Positions 33,082 through 40,868 of a stretch of DNA of 48,323 nucleotides are shown here, one piece after another; positions within the stretch are counted from its first letter, which is position 1; each line of letters starts with the position of its first letter. The stretch covers positions 1 through 48,323 of the forward strand of contig NZ_VCKX01000064.1 in NCBI RefSeq assembly GCF_005889725.1. Direction: 5' to 3'. Below the pieces are notes generated by a model. That model searched no databases. It worked only from the letters and a program-made list of their open reading frames with translations, and had not been told where the DNA came from. Both the position numbers and the translations under genes were made by a program. Source of the DNA: Nonomuraea zeae (GTDB taxonomy: Bacteria > Actinomycetota > Actinomycetes > Streptosporangiales > Streptosporangiaceae).

Positions 33082-35634
33082 ATGAATCTCGTCAGCGATT
33101 CCGCGCTCCGCCGTGCTCTCGCCCGTGCCCGCGACGGCAAGACCCTCGACGTCACCGAGGCGACCGTCCTGCTGCACGCGCGCGGTGAGCACCTTGACGC
33201 TCTGCTCGAACACGCCTCCCGCGTCCGTGACGCCGGGCTGAAGGCGGCCGGCCGCGAAGGGGTCATCACCTACAGCAAGAAAGTGTTCATCCCGTTGACC
33301 CGGCTGTGTCGTGACCGGTGCGGCTACTGCACGTTCGCGACCGCGCCGCACAAGCTGGACTCGCCCTTTCTGAGCCCTGACGAGGTGCTGGAGATCGCCC
33401 GGCAGGGTGCGGCGATGGGGTGCAAGGAGGCGTTGTTCACGCTGGGGGACCGGCCGGAGGACCGCTGGCACCAGGCCAGGGAGTGGCTGGACGCGCACGG
33501 CTATGACGACACGTTGTCCTATGTGCGGGCCATGGCGGTCAGGGTGCTGGAGGAGACCGGGTTGCTGCCGCACCTCAACCCGGGCGTGCTGAGCTGGCGT
33601 GACCTGCAGCGGCTCAAGCCCGTGTCGCCGTCCATGGGGATGATGCTGGAGACGACGTCGCGGCGGTTGTTCGAGGAGAAGGGGCAGGCCCACTACGGCT
33701 CGCCGGACAAGGACCCGGCCGTCCGGCTGCGCGTCCTGGAGGACGCCGGGCGGACGAACGTGCCGTTCACCACCGGCATCCTGATCGGCATCGGCGAGAC
33801 CGTGACCGACCGGGCCGAGTCGATCTTCGCCATCCGGCGGGTGGCGCGCGAGTACGGCGGGATCCAGGAGGTCATCGTCCAGAACTTCCGCGCCAAGCCG
33901 GACACCGCCATGCGCGGGCTGCCGGACGCCGACCTCCAGGAGCTCGCCGCCACCATCGCGGTCTCGCGCCTGGTCCTCGGCCCTCGCGTACGCGTGCAGG
34001 CCCCGCCCAACCTGGTGGACGCCGAGTACGAGCTGATGATCCGCGCGGGGATCGACGACTGGGGCGGGGTGTCGCCGCTGACCCCCGACCACGTGAACCC
34101 GGAGCGGCCCTGGCCGCAGATCGACGACCTCGCGGCCCGTACCGCCGAGGCCGGCTTCCAGCTGCGGGAGCGGCTGACCATCTATCCCGAGTACGTCCTG
34201 GCCGGCGAGCCCTGGCTGGACCCCCGCCTGATGGCGCACGTGTCCGCCCTGGCCGACCCCGGCACCGGCCTGGCCCGCGCGGACGCCCTGCCGAAGGGGC
34301 TGCCGTGGCAGGAGCCCGACGGCGGGTTCACGGCGTCGGGCCGGGTGGACCTGCACGTCGAGGTGGACACCTCGGGGCGCACGCACGACCGGCGCGACGA
34401 CTTCGACAACGTCTACGGCGACTGGGAGGCCCTGCGCGACCGCCTGCCCCAGACGGCCGGCGTGATCCCCGGCGACATCCGCCAGGCGCTCAGGCGGGCC
34501 GAGGCCGACCCGGCGGGCCTGACCGACGCCGAGGCCGTCGCGCTGCTCGGGGCGGAGGGGGAGGCGCTCGACGAGCTGGCCGCCATCGCCGACGACCTCA
34601 GGCGCCAGGCGGCGGGCGACGAGGTCACCTACGTGGTCAACCGGAACATCAACTTCACCAACGTCTGCTACACGGGCTGCCGCTTCTGCGCCTTCGCCCA
34701 GCGCAGGACCGACGCGGACGCGTACACGCTGAGCCTGGACCAGGTGGCCGACCGCGCGCAGGAGGCGTGGGAGTCGGGCGCGACCGAGGTGTGCATGCAG
34801 GGCGGCATCCACCCCGACCTGCCCGGCACCGCCTACTTCGACATCGCCAAGGCCGTGAAGGCCAGGACGCCGGACATGCATGTGCACGCGTTCTCCCCGA
34901 TGGAGGTCATCAACGGGGCGAGCCGGACGAACCTCTCCATCCGCGACTGGCTGGAGGCGGCCAAGGAGGCAGGCGTGGACTCGCTGCCCGGCACGGCGGC
35001 GGAGATCCTCGACGACGACGTGCGCTGGGTGCTGACCAAGGGCAAGCTGCCGGCCGGCGAGTGGATCGACGTCATCACCACCGCCCACGAGGTGGGCATC
35101 CCCACGACGTCCACGATGATGTACGGGCACGTCGACAACCACCTGCACTGGGTGAAGCACATCAAGCTGATCAGGAGCCTCCAGGAGAAGACCGGCGGGT
35201 TCTCCGAGTTCGTGCTGCTGCCCTTCGTGCACACCAGCGCGCCCATCTACCTGGCCGGCATCGCCAGGCCCGGGCCGACCGCGCAGGAGAACCGGGCCGT
35301 GCACGCGCTGGCCCGGATCCTGCTGCACGGCGCGATCGGCAACATCCAGTGCTCCTGGGTGAAGCTCCGCGACGACCTGTGCCGCCAGGTGCTCCAGGGC
35401 GGCGTCAACGACCTCGGCGGCACGCTGATGGAGGAGACCATCAGCAGGATGGCGGGCTCGGAGAACGGCTCCTACAAGACCATCAGCGAGCTGCGCGAGA
35501 TGGTCGAGGTCACCGGCCGGCCGGTCAGGCAGCGCACCACCGAGTACGGGACGCCGAGCGCCGAGCGGCTGCGGGCCTCCGAGGCCAGCGACGGCGTCTG
35601 CCAGAGCGTCCGCAGGGTGCTGCCGATGGCGTAG
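33082..35634 (+). CDS. fbiC: FO synthase FbiC (CofG-CofH fusion)
   Basis: An 850-residue double radical-SAM enzyme that makes 7,8-didemethyl-8-hydroxy-5-deazariboflavin (FO), the F420 chromophore, from tyrosine and a flavin precursor. The N-terminal CofG half has the [4Fe-4S] motif CRDRCGYC (Cys76, Cys80, Cys83); the C-terminal CofH half has CYTGCRFC (Cys529, Cys533, Cys536). Length and domain order match actinobacterial FbiC. It begins at ATG 33082 with TAGTGT 6 nt upstream. The F420 genes fbiA and fbiB lie 4 kb downstream on the opposite strand, closer than in Mycobacterium tuberculosis, where fbiC is remote. Confidence 0.97.
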   Translation: MNLVSDSALRRALARARDGKTLDVTEATVLLHARGEHLDALLEHASRVRDAGLKAAGREGVITYSKKVFIPLTRLCRDRCGYCTFATAPHKLDSPFLSPDEVLEIARQGAAMGCKEALFTLGDRPEDRWHQAREWLDAHGYDDTLSYVRAMAVRVLEETGLLPHLNPGVLSWRDLQRLKPVSPSMGMMLETTSRRLFEEKGQAHYGSPDKDPAVRLRVLEDAGRTNVPFTTGILIGIGETVTDRAESIFAIRRVAREYGGIQEVIVQNFRAKPDTAMRGLPDADLQELAATIAVSRLVLGPRVRVQAPPNLVDAEYELMIRAGIDDWGGVSPLTPDHVNPERPWPQIDDLAARTAEAGFQLRERLTIYPEYVLAGEPWLDPRLMAHVSALADPGTGLARADALPKGLPWQEPDGGFTASGRVDLHVEVDTSGRTHDRRDDFDNVYGDWEALRDRLPQTAGVIPGDIRQALRRAEADPAGLTDAEAVALLGAEGEALDELAAIADDLRRQAAGDEVTYVVNRNINFTNVCYTGCRFCAFAQRRTDADAYTLSLDQVADRAQEAWESGATEVCMQGGIHPDLPGTAYFDIAKAVKARTPDMHVHAFSPMEVINGASRTNLSIRDWLEAAKEAGVDSLPGTAAEILDDDVRWVLTKGKLPAGEWIDVITTAHEVGIPTTSTMMYGHVDNHLHWVKHIKLIRSLQEKTGGFSEFVLLPFVHTSAPIYLAGIARPGPTAQENRAVHALARILLHGAIGNIQCSWVKLRDDLCRQVLQGGVNDLGGTLMEETISRMAGSENGSYKTISELREMVEVTGRPVRQRTTEYGTPSAERLRASEASDGVCQSVRRVLPMA

Positions 35635-35651
35635 TTATAACATGTTCTAAC
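35634..35651. promoter_or_regulatory. 18-bp near-perfect inverted repeat, TetR-type operator candidate
   Basis: GTTATAACATGTTCTAAC starts at the last base of the fbiC stop codon and precedes the solute-binding/VWA gene. The two arms differ at one symmetric position. It also contains a TAACAT -10-like hexamer. The inner 14 bp fit the published KstR consensus TnnAACnnGTTnnA. It is strikingly AT-rich for this DNA. Confidence 0.5.
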
Positions 35652-35715
35652 AAGACTTGCGCCCGCCATGGGAGGCGCTGGAAGAATCATCACTCCCCTG
35701 GGAGAGAGGTTCATC

Positions 35716-37464
35716 GTGGTGTTGGGTCGGCACCGCGCCGCGCTGTCCCCCGAGCAGCGACGCAGGAAGGCGCTCCAGCGCGGCATGCTGGCGGGGCTCA
35801 CGGCCGTGGCCGTGGTCGCGGCCACCCTGGTCGTGGTGTTCGGCGGCGGCGCCACGCTGTGCACCACACGAGAGCCTGTTCTGGTCGGCGTGGCGGCCGC
35901 GACGGACGTGGCGCCGGCGGTCATGGAGGCCGCCGGGCGCTTCAACGAGACGAAGACGTCGGTGGGCGGCCGGTGCGTGCTGGTGCAGGTGACCGAGCAG
36001 CCGCCGGCCACCGTCCTCCGCACGCTGATCGGCGACCGGGCGGGGGTGCTGCGCGAGCGGCCCGACGGGTGGATCGCGGACTCGTCGGCCTGGATCAGGC
36101 TGGCCCGCCAGCAGGGCGCGAGCGCGCTGCCGGCCGGGGAGAGCGTGGTGGCCACGTCGCCGCTGGTCTTCGCGACCCGCTCGTCGCTGGCCCAGCGCTT
36201 CTCCGTGGGCAAGACCGAGATGAACTGGCGGATGGTCTTCCCGCCGACCGTGCGCGGGCGGCTCACGCCCAACGCGAACGAGCCCGACGTCGTACGCGTC
36301 CCCGACCCGTCGCTGGCCGGAGCGGGCATCGCGACCGTGGCCGCCGCCAGGGACGTCGTCGGCACGGGCCCGGAGGCGGACAAGGCGCTGACCGCGTTCG
36401 TCCGCTGGGCGCAGGCGGGCTCGGCGCCCGACTACCGCAGCATGCTGGCCGCGGTCGACGACCACACCTTCTGGCAGCGCCCGGTCGTCATCGTCCCCGA
36501 GCAGTCGGTGTGGGACCACAACCTGCGGCCCTCGCCCGACCCGGTGGTCGCGCTGCACCCGCGCGAGGGCACGATCAACCTCGACTACCCCTACGTCGTC
36601 ACCGCCACTGACCCGACGGTCGCCGAGGCGTCCACGCTCTTCGCCGGCTGGCTGACCGACGCGCAGGCCCAGGAGGTGATCCGGCGGGCGGGCTTCCGGT
36701 CCGGAGACGGCACCCAGGGCCCGATCTCGCCGGGGCCGCAGATCCCGTCCGCGGCCCCGAAGACCCGGCCGTCGGTCTCGCCGCAGGACATCGACGAGGC
36801 GCTGCGGGCCTGGAGCAGGCTGGCCCCGCCGACGAACATCCTCGTGCTGGCCGACACCTCCAAGCACATGGCCGAGTCGATGAACGGCAGCACCAGGGTC
36901 AGGGTGGCGCTGGACGCGGCCAAGATCGGGCTGCAGCTCTTCCCCGACTCCACGCACATGGGCATGTGGGAGTTCGCCGACCGGCTGGGGCGGATCAAGG
37001 GCTACCAGGAGCGGGTCGGGCTCGGCCCGATCAACGAGCCGGCCAGCGGACAGGTGATCCGGCGCAGCCGTCTCGACGAGCTGACCAGCACGATCACCGC
37101 CCATCCCAAGCGGGACAGCTCGCTCTACGACGCGATACTCAGCGGCTTTCGCGAGGTCACGAGCGACTACCGCGAGGAGATGAACAACTCGCTGCTGGTG
37201 ATCACGGCGGGCCGCGACGACGGCAAGGGCTCGAACCTGACGCAGCTCCTGAACCATCTCCGGCGCGAGTGGAACCCGGACAAGCCCGTCCAGATCGTCA
37301 TCATCGCCTTCGGCAAGGGCGTGGACCGGGCGAGCCTGTCCCAGATCACCGCGGCCACGAACGGCTCCCTGCACGAGGCCCAGGAGCCGGGCGAGATCAT
37401 CGACGTCTTCCTCGCGGCGCTGGCCCGCCGGCTGTGCCATCCCACCTGCAAGCCCACGGCCTGA
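35716..37464 (+). CDS. Membrane-anchored solute-binding-like protein with C-terminal VWA domain
   Basis: A 582-residue exported protein. The basic N-terminus is followed by a membrane segment at about 23-43, then a region like periplasmic extracellular solute-binding proteins (LVGVAAATDVAPAVMEAAGRFNE, then VFATRSSLAQRFS), then a von Willebrand A domain from about residue 375 (TNILVLADTSKHMAESM). The MIDAS metal site DxSxS reads DTSKH (Asp380, Ser382, His384), so its last serine is lost. GTG at 35716 has GGAGAGAGG 6 nt upstream, better than ATG at 35668. The role is unknown; it may bind a ligand or cell-wall component. Confidence 0.82.
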   Translation: MVLGRHRAALSPEQRRRKALQRGMLAGLTAVAVVAATLVVVFGGGATLCTTREPVLVGVAAATDVAPAVMEAAGRFNETKTSVGGRCVLVQVTEQPPATVLRTLIGDRAGVLRERPDGWIADSSAWIRLARQQGASALPAGESVVATSPLVFATRSSLAQRFSVGKTEMNWRMVFPPTVRGRLTPNANEPDVVRVPDPSLAGAGIATVAAARDVVGTGPEADKALTAFVRWAQAGSAPDYRSMLAAVDDHTFWQRPVVIVPEQSVWDHNLRPSPDPVVALHPREGTINLDYPYVVTATDPTVAEASTLFAGWLTDAQAQEVIRRAGFRSGDGTQGPISPGPQIPSAAPKTRPSVSPQDIDEALRAWSRLAPPTNILVLADTSKHMAESMNGSTRVRVALDAAKIGLQLFPDSTHMGMWEFADRLGRIKGYQERVGLGPINEPASGQVIRRSRLDELTSTITAHPKRDSSLYDAILSGFREVTSDYREEMNNSLLVITAGRDDGKGSNLTQLLNHLRREWNPDKPVQIVIIAFGKGVDRASLSQITAATNGSLHEAQEPGEIIDVFLAALARRLCHPTCKPTA

Positions 37465-37470
37465 GCACAG

Positions 37471-37497
37471 AAAAAGGGGGCGCCGGAGCGCCCCCTT
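37471..37497. terminator. Bidirectional rho-independent terminator
   Basis: GGGGGCGC and GCGCCCCC form an 8-bp stem with a 4-base loop (37476-37495). On the minus strand the stem is followed by TTTTT (37475-37471), which suits the LPMO gene; on the plus strand it follows the VWA gene stop by 11 bp and ends in TT only. Confidence 0.75.
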
Positions 37498-37505
37498 CGA
37501 CTGCG

Positions 37506-37554
37506 TTCGATCAGACTTTCGGCTTTCGATCAGACCTGCTGGGTTCGATCAGAC
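37506..37554. repeat. Three 11-bp direct repeats at exact 19-bp period
   Basis: TTCGATCAGAC occurs at 37506-37516, 37525-37535 and 37544-37554. The third copy overlaps the minus-strand stop codon of the LPMO gene (37549-37551), so the array looks like duplications of the gene end. It sits between the gene and its terminator. Confidence 0.6.
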
Positions 37555-38292
37555 CTTCTGCCACAGGGCCGGGACGTTGGGCGGCTCCCAGCCGGCGATG
37601 GCGGTGTGGCCCTGGAGGCACCGGTAGGTGGAGCCGTTGTAGGTCACGGTGCTGCCGGTCGCGTAGGTGGTGCCGGCCTTCCACGTGCCCGAGGGCGTGG
37701 TCGGGGTCACCGTCGGCGTCGGGGTCGGCGTCGGGGTGACGGTCGGGGTCGGCGTCGGGGTCGGGGTCGGGTTGCCGCCACCGCCGCCGATGTTCAGGTC
37801 GATGCAGGAGTAGAAGGCGTTGGTGGTGTCGGAGATGTTCCAGATCGCCAGGACCTTCTGCCGGCCGGAGTAGCCGGAGAAGTTGACCGTGTGGGAGAGG
37901 GTCGCCGGCGGCTGCTGTCCGTTGCCGTTGAACACGGCCACCCGGGTGTTGCCGATGTAGTACTCGTAGTTGAGCGTGGCGTGCCTGGCGGTGAACGTCC
38001 AGGTGAAGGTCACCGTGGTGCCCACCGACGCGACGGGCCACGGCTTGCTCTCGTCGCTCAGCTGGGCGAACTGCCCGAGGTTGGCGTGACAGTTACGCAG
38101 CCCCTTGGGGCCTTCCACGCTCTGCGGCTCGTAGATGATGTTGCCGCAGTTGGGGACCTTGCCCTGGGCGCAGTTGGCCTGCCTGCTCGGGGGCGAGTTG
38201 ACGTAGCCGTGCGCGAACGCCGGAGTGGTGTTGAACAGCGTCGTGGCGACGCCGATCACCACCACGGCGACTAACGTGAGAGTCCTTCTCAT
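37549..38292 (-). CDS. Secreted AA10 lytic polysaccharide monooxygenase with C-terminal chitin-binding module
   Basis: A 247-residue secreted copper enzyme that oxidatively cleaves chitin or cellulose. A signal peptide ends at AFA before His28; that mature N-terminal histidine and His104 (FTARHATLNYEYY) form the copper histidine brace. Cys41, Cys49, Cys68 and a later Cys probably form disulphides. A PT-repeat linker (TPTPTPTVTPTPTPTPT) leads to a CBM5/12-like domain (WKAGTTYATGSTVTYNGSTYRCLQGHTA). The AAAGGAG ribosome binding site is well placed before ATG at 38292. It is convergent with the VWA gene. Chitin is favoured over cellulose because of the CBM5/12 module. Confidence 0.94.
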   Translation of the reverse strand: MRRTLTLVAVVVIGVATTLFNTTPAFAHGYVNSPPSRQANCAQGKVPNCGNIIYEPQSVEGPKGLRNCHANLGQFAQLSDESKPWPVASVGTTVTFTWTFTARHATLNYEYYIGNTRVAVFNGNGQQPPATLSHTVNFSGYSGRQKVLAIWNISDTTNAFYSCIDLNIGGGGGNPTPTPTPTPTVTPTPTPTPTVTPTTPSGTWKAGTTYATGSTVTYNGSTYRCLQGHTAIAGWEPPNVPALWQKV

Positions 38293-38324
38293 GAAGTGGC
38301 TCCTTTACATGGGGGGATGGTCCA

Positions 38325-38353
38325 AATGTAAAGGAAACTTTCCTAACGGTAAA
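38325..38353 (-). promoter_or_regulatory. LPMO promoter with operator palindrome between -35 and -10
   Basis: On the minus strand TTTACC (38353-38348), a 17-bp spacer and TACATT (38330-38325). The spacer holds AGGAAAGTTTCCT (38344-38332), a palindrome around one central base. Arms TCCTTTACAT (38301-38310) and ATGTAAAGGA (38326-38335) also form a 10-bp inverted repeat across the -10. Confidence 0.5.
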
Positions 38354-38383
38354 CGGTCGGCTGACCGCGGTTTGGAAACCCGG

Positions 38384-39751
38384 TCAGCGCGTGAGGATGA
38401 AGTCCTTCGGATCGCGGGGCGCGCGGTCCCGCGGCGGCGCGGCGGCGTGCCCGACCGCCACGCAGCCCATCGGATCCCATGATCCGGGCAGATCCAGCAC
38501 TTCGCGGACCACCGGACGGCAGAACATCGTGGACGACACCCACGCCGAGCCGAGCCCCTCGACGGCGAGCTGGATCAGGAAGTTCTCCACGCCCGCGCCG
38601 GTCGCGACGATGAACATCTCGCGCTCCGAGGCGTTGCGCCGCTCGTCGCGGTAGGTGTGGGAGCCCTCCATCACCAGGCACGGCACCACCAGGTAGGGGG
38701 CGTTGCGCAGCACGTCGCCGCGCTTGACCCGCTTGGCGATCGACTGCTCGGTGAACCCGTCGCCGCGCAGGTCCTCGATCCACGCCTCGCGCATGGCGTC
38801 GAGCAGCTTCGTCCTGGTCTCCGGCGACTCCACCAGCACGAACCGCCACGGGGTCGTGTGGTGCGGCGCGGGCGCGGCGATCCCCGCCGCCACCGCCCGG
38901 CGCACGGCCTCCGAATCGACGGGCCGGTCGGAGAACTCCCTGATCGTCCGGCGGGCGAACACGACGTCTCGCGACCCGAAGCGGAACAGGTCGTCGTCGG
39001 CCGCCCTGACCAGCGGCCGGACACCCGGCCCCGCGTCGTCGGTGACGAGGTGGGCCAGCCCGCGCACGATCGCCACGGGGACCCCGGAGAGTTTGCCCTT
39101 GACCAGCTCGGCCGCGCCCGCGATCTCGTCGGCCAGCGCCGTGACGGTGGCGTTGAGCGCGTTGCCGTAGCCGTCGGAGGAGCCGCGGAAGTCGTCGAGC
39201 GGCCGCATGCCCGCCACGCCGATGGCCACGTCGGTGAGGCCGTTGCGCCACGGGCGGCCGAACGTGTCGGAGACGATCACGCCTGTCCGCGCCGGCAGGC
39301 CCTTCCTGATGCGCTCGGCCGAGGCGTCGGGGTCCTCCGGCAGCAGCAGCACCGTGCCGGGCTCGGTGTTGGAGGCGTCGACCCCGGCGGCGGCCATGAC
39401 GAAGCCGTGGCGGGTCTGGGAGATCACGGTGTCGCCGCGCCTGGCGACCACGCGCTCGCTCTCGTCCTCGATCGCCTGGACGCGGTCGGGCGCCTGGCGG
39501 ACGCGGCCCTCGGCCTTGCTCACGATCTTGGAGGTGACGACCACGATGTCGCCGTCGCGCAGGCCGGCGTCCTGGAGCAGCGCCGCCACGTCGTCGCCCG
39601 GCCGCACCTCGCCGATGCCCTCGACGGCGATCACCTCGACGCGGCTCGGCACGGCTGCGCGCTCTGCGTCCCGGGGCACGGCTGCGCGCTCTCCGTGCTG
39701 TGCGTGCTCCGCGCGCTCTGCGTGGTCTGCGGGGCGGTCGGATGCGGTCAT
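38384..39751 (-). CDS. fbiB: F420 ligase FbiB (CofE domain plus nitroreductase domain)
   Basis: A 455-residue bifunctional enzyme. The N-terminal CofE-like domain (about 37-245, beginning VEVIAVEGIGEVRPGDDVAAL) adds glutamates to F420-0; the C-terminal FMN/nitroreductase-like domain (about 255-455, FARRTIREFSDRPV onward) reduces dehydro-F420-0 in the mycobacterial enzyme. ATG at 39751 overlaps the fbiA stop as ATGA. The first ~36 residues are an extra Ala/Glu/Arg-rich extension holding a duplicated ERAAVP, from an 18-bp direct repeat with 27-bp period. Otherwise the length fits actinobacterial FbiB. Confidence 0.95.
   Translation of the reverse strand: MTASDRPADHAERAEHAQHGERAAVPRDAERAAVPSRVEVIAVEGIGEVRPGDDVAALLQDAGLRDGDIVVVTSKIVSKAEGRVRQAPDRVQAIEDESERVVARRGDTVISQTRHGFVMAAAGVDASNTEPGTVLLLPEDPDASAERIRKGLPARTGVIVSDTFGRPWRNGLTDVAIGVAGMRPLDDFRGSSDGYGNALNATVTALADEIAGAAELVKGKLSGVPVAIVRGLAHLVTDDAGPGVRPLVRAADDDLFRFGSRDVVFARRTIREFSDRPVDSEAVRRAVAAGIAAPAPHHTTPWRFVLVESPETRTKLLDAMREAWIEDLRGDGFTEQSIAKRVKRGDVLRNAPYLVVPCLVMEGSHTYRDERRNASEREMFIVATGAGVENFLIQLAVEGLGSAWVSSTMFCRPVVREVLDLPGSWDPMGCVAVGHAAAPPRDRAPRDPKDFILTR
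39648..39692. repeat. 18-bp direct repeat, 27-bp period, inside fbiB
   Basis: GGCACGGCTGCGCGCTCT occurs at 39648-39665 and 39675-39692. The nine-codon period keeps the frame and encodes a duplicated ERAAVP in the N-terminal extension of FbiB. Confidence 0.7.
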
Positions 39752-40686
39752 CGGGAGAGCTCCAGGGCGAGGTCGAGGGTGGTGGCGGCGATGGCGGCGG
39801 CGGCTTCCGCGTCGTGCATGAGGATCGGGCGGGCGAGCACGCGGACGCCGTCGAGCGCGACGCCCTCGTCCTCCTCGGCCACCAGCCAGCCGTCGATCAG
39901 GTCGGAGCCGTACAGGTCGAGGACGGCCTGCGCCGTCGTCTCCACCCCGATGGCCGTCAGGCAGGCGTCGGCCATGCCGCGCACGGGCGCGCCGCCGATG
40001 ATCGGCGAGACGCCGACCACGGTCTTGGGAAGCAGGGCCGCGCGGATGCCGGGCACCTGCAAGATCGTGCCGATGCTCACGACCGGGTTGGACGGCGGCA
40101 GGATGACCACGTCGGCCTGCTCGATCGCCTCCAGCACGCCCGGCGCGGGCTTGGCCGTGTCGGCCCCCACCAGCGCGAACGACTGCGCGGGGACCGAGGC
40201 GCGCAGGCGCACCCACCACTCCTGGAAGTGGATGGCGCGCTTGCCCTGCTCGTCCTCGATCACGACGTGGGTCTCGCAGCGGTCGTCGGTCATGGGCAGC
40301 AGCCGCACGCCCGGCTGCCAGCGCGTGCACAGCGCCTGCGTGATCTGGGAGAGCGGGTAGCCCGCCTCCAGCATCTGCGAGCGGACGATGTGGGTGGCGA
40401 AGTCGCGGTCGCCGAGCCCGAACCACTGCGGCTCGACGCCGTAGGCCGCCAGCTCCTCCTTGACGACGTGGGACTCCTTGGCGCGCCCCCAGCCCTGCTC
40501 CTCGTCGATGCCGTTGCCCAGGGTGTACATCACCGTGTCGAGGTCGGGGCAGACCCGCAGGCCGAACAGGGTGATGTCGTCACCGGTGTTGCCGATCACG
40601 GTGATGGAGGACTCTGGCGCCGCCAGGCGCAGGCCACGCAGGAAACGGGCGCCGCCGATGCCGCCGGCGAGGGACACGATGTGCAT
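39748..40686 (-). CDS. fbiA: 2-phospho-L-lactate / phosphoenolpyruvate transferase FbiA (CofD)
   Basis: A 312-residue CofD-family enzyme that joins the activated three-carbon unit to FO in F420 synthesis. It begins MHIVSLAGGIGGARFLRGL, the family nucleotide-binding motif, and includes the ITVIGNTGDDITLFGLRVCPDLDTVMYTL block and DRDFATHIVRSQML. The start is taken as ATG 40686 because homologues start directly before the glycine-rich strand; a longer frame to 40716 exists. Its stop overlaps the fbiB start, so the two form an operon. In mycobacteria this enzyme uses phosphoenolpyruvate. Confidence 0.96.
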   Translation of the reverse strand: MHIVSLAGGIGGARFLRGLRLAAPESSITVIGNTGDDITLFGLRVCPDLDTVMYTLGNGIDEEQGWGRAKESHVVKEELAAYGVEPQWFGLGDRDFATHIVRSQMLEAGYPLSQITQALCTRWQPGVRLLPMTDDRCETHVVIEDEQGKRAIHFQEWWVRLRASVPAQSFALVGADTAKPAPGVLEAIEQADVVILPPSNPVVSIGTILQVPGIRAALLPKTVVGVSPIIGGAPVRGMADACLTAIGVETTAQAVLDLYGSDLIDGWLVAEEDEGVALDGVRVLARPILMHDAEAAAAIAATTLDLALELSR

Positions 40687-40830
40687 GCGGCCCAGTCTTC
40701 CATCGGGCTCTGACAACCCTGTCTCGGGAGTGGTTTTCTCTACCTTGGTATGGGTGTACTTCCTGGTACGGGGCTAATTGAGATGTATGAGGTTCTTGGG
40801 ACTTCCGCCGAGTAAGCGAGCGATGTGGCA

Positions 40831-40864
40831 AACTCCCTTCGGACCAAAGGGTCCGTTGGGGGTT
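40831..40864 (+). promoter_or_regulatory. Hairpin that sequesters the ribosome binding site of the next gene
   Basis: AACTCCC (40831-40837) pairs with GGGGGTT (40858-40864, one G-U pair) and CGGACC (40840-40845) pairs with GGTCCG (40850-40855). Both arms have a symmetric TT internal loop, and the loop is AAAG. The GGGGG ribosome binding site lies in the 3' arm, 6 nt before the GTG at 40869. Confidence 0.5.
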
Positions 40865-40868
40865 AGTT

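Noticed and set aside
33031..35328. 765-codon minus-strand open frame opposite fbiC
   Set aside because: The plus strand encodes FbiC with both iron-sulphur motifs; the antisense product has no motif.
34305..36611. 768-codon plus-strand frame crossing fbiC and the VWA gene
   Set aside because: Runs across a gene boundary in another frame and reads as Arg/Gly/Ala-rich nonsense.
38316..38324. Possible DasR operator upstream of the chitin-active LPMO
   Set aside because: Only a half-match (TGGTCCA) to the known palindrome is present; the AGGAAAGTTTCCT palindrome is a better candidate.
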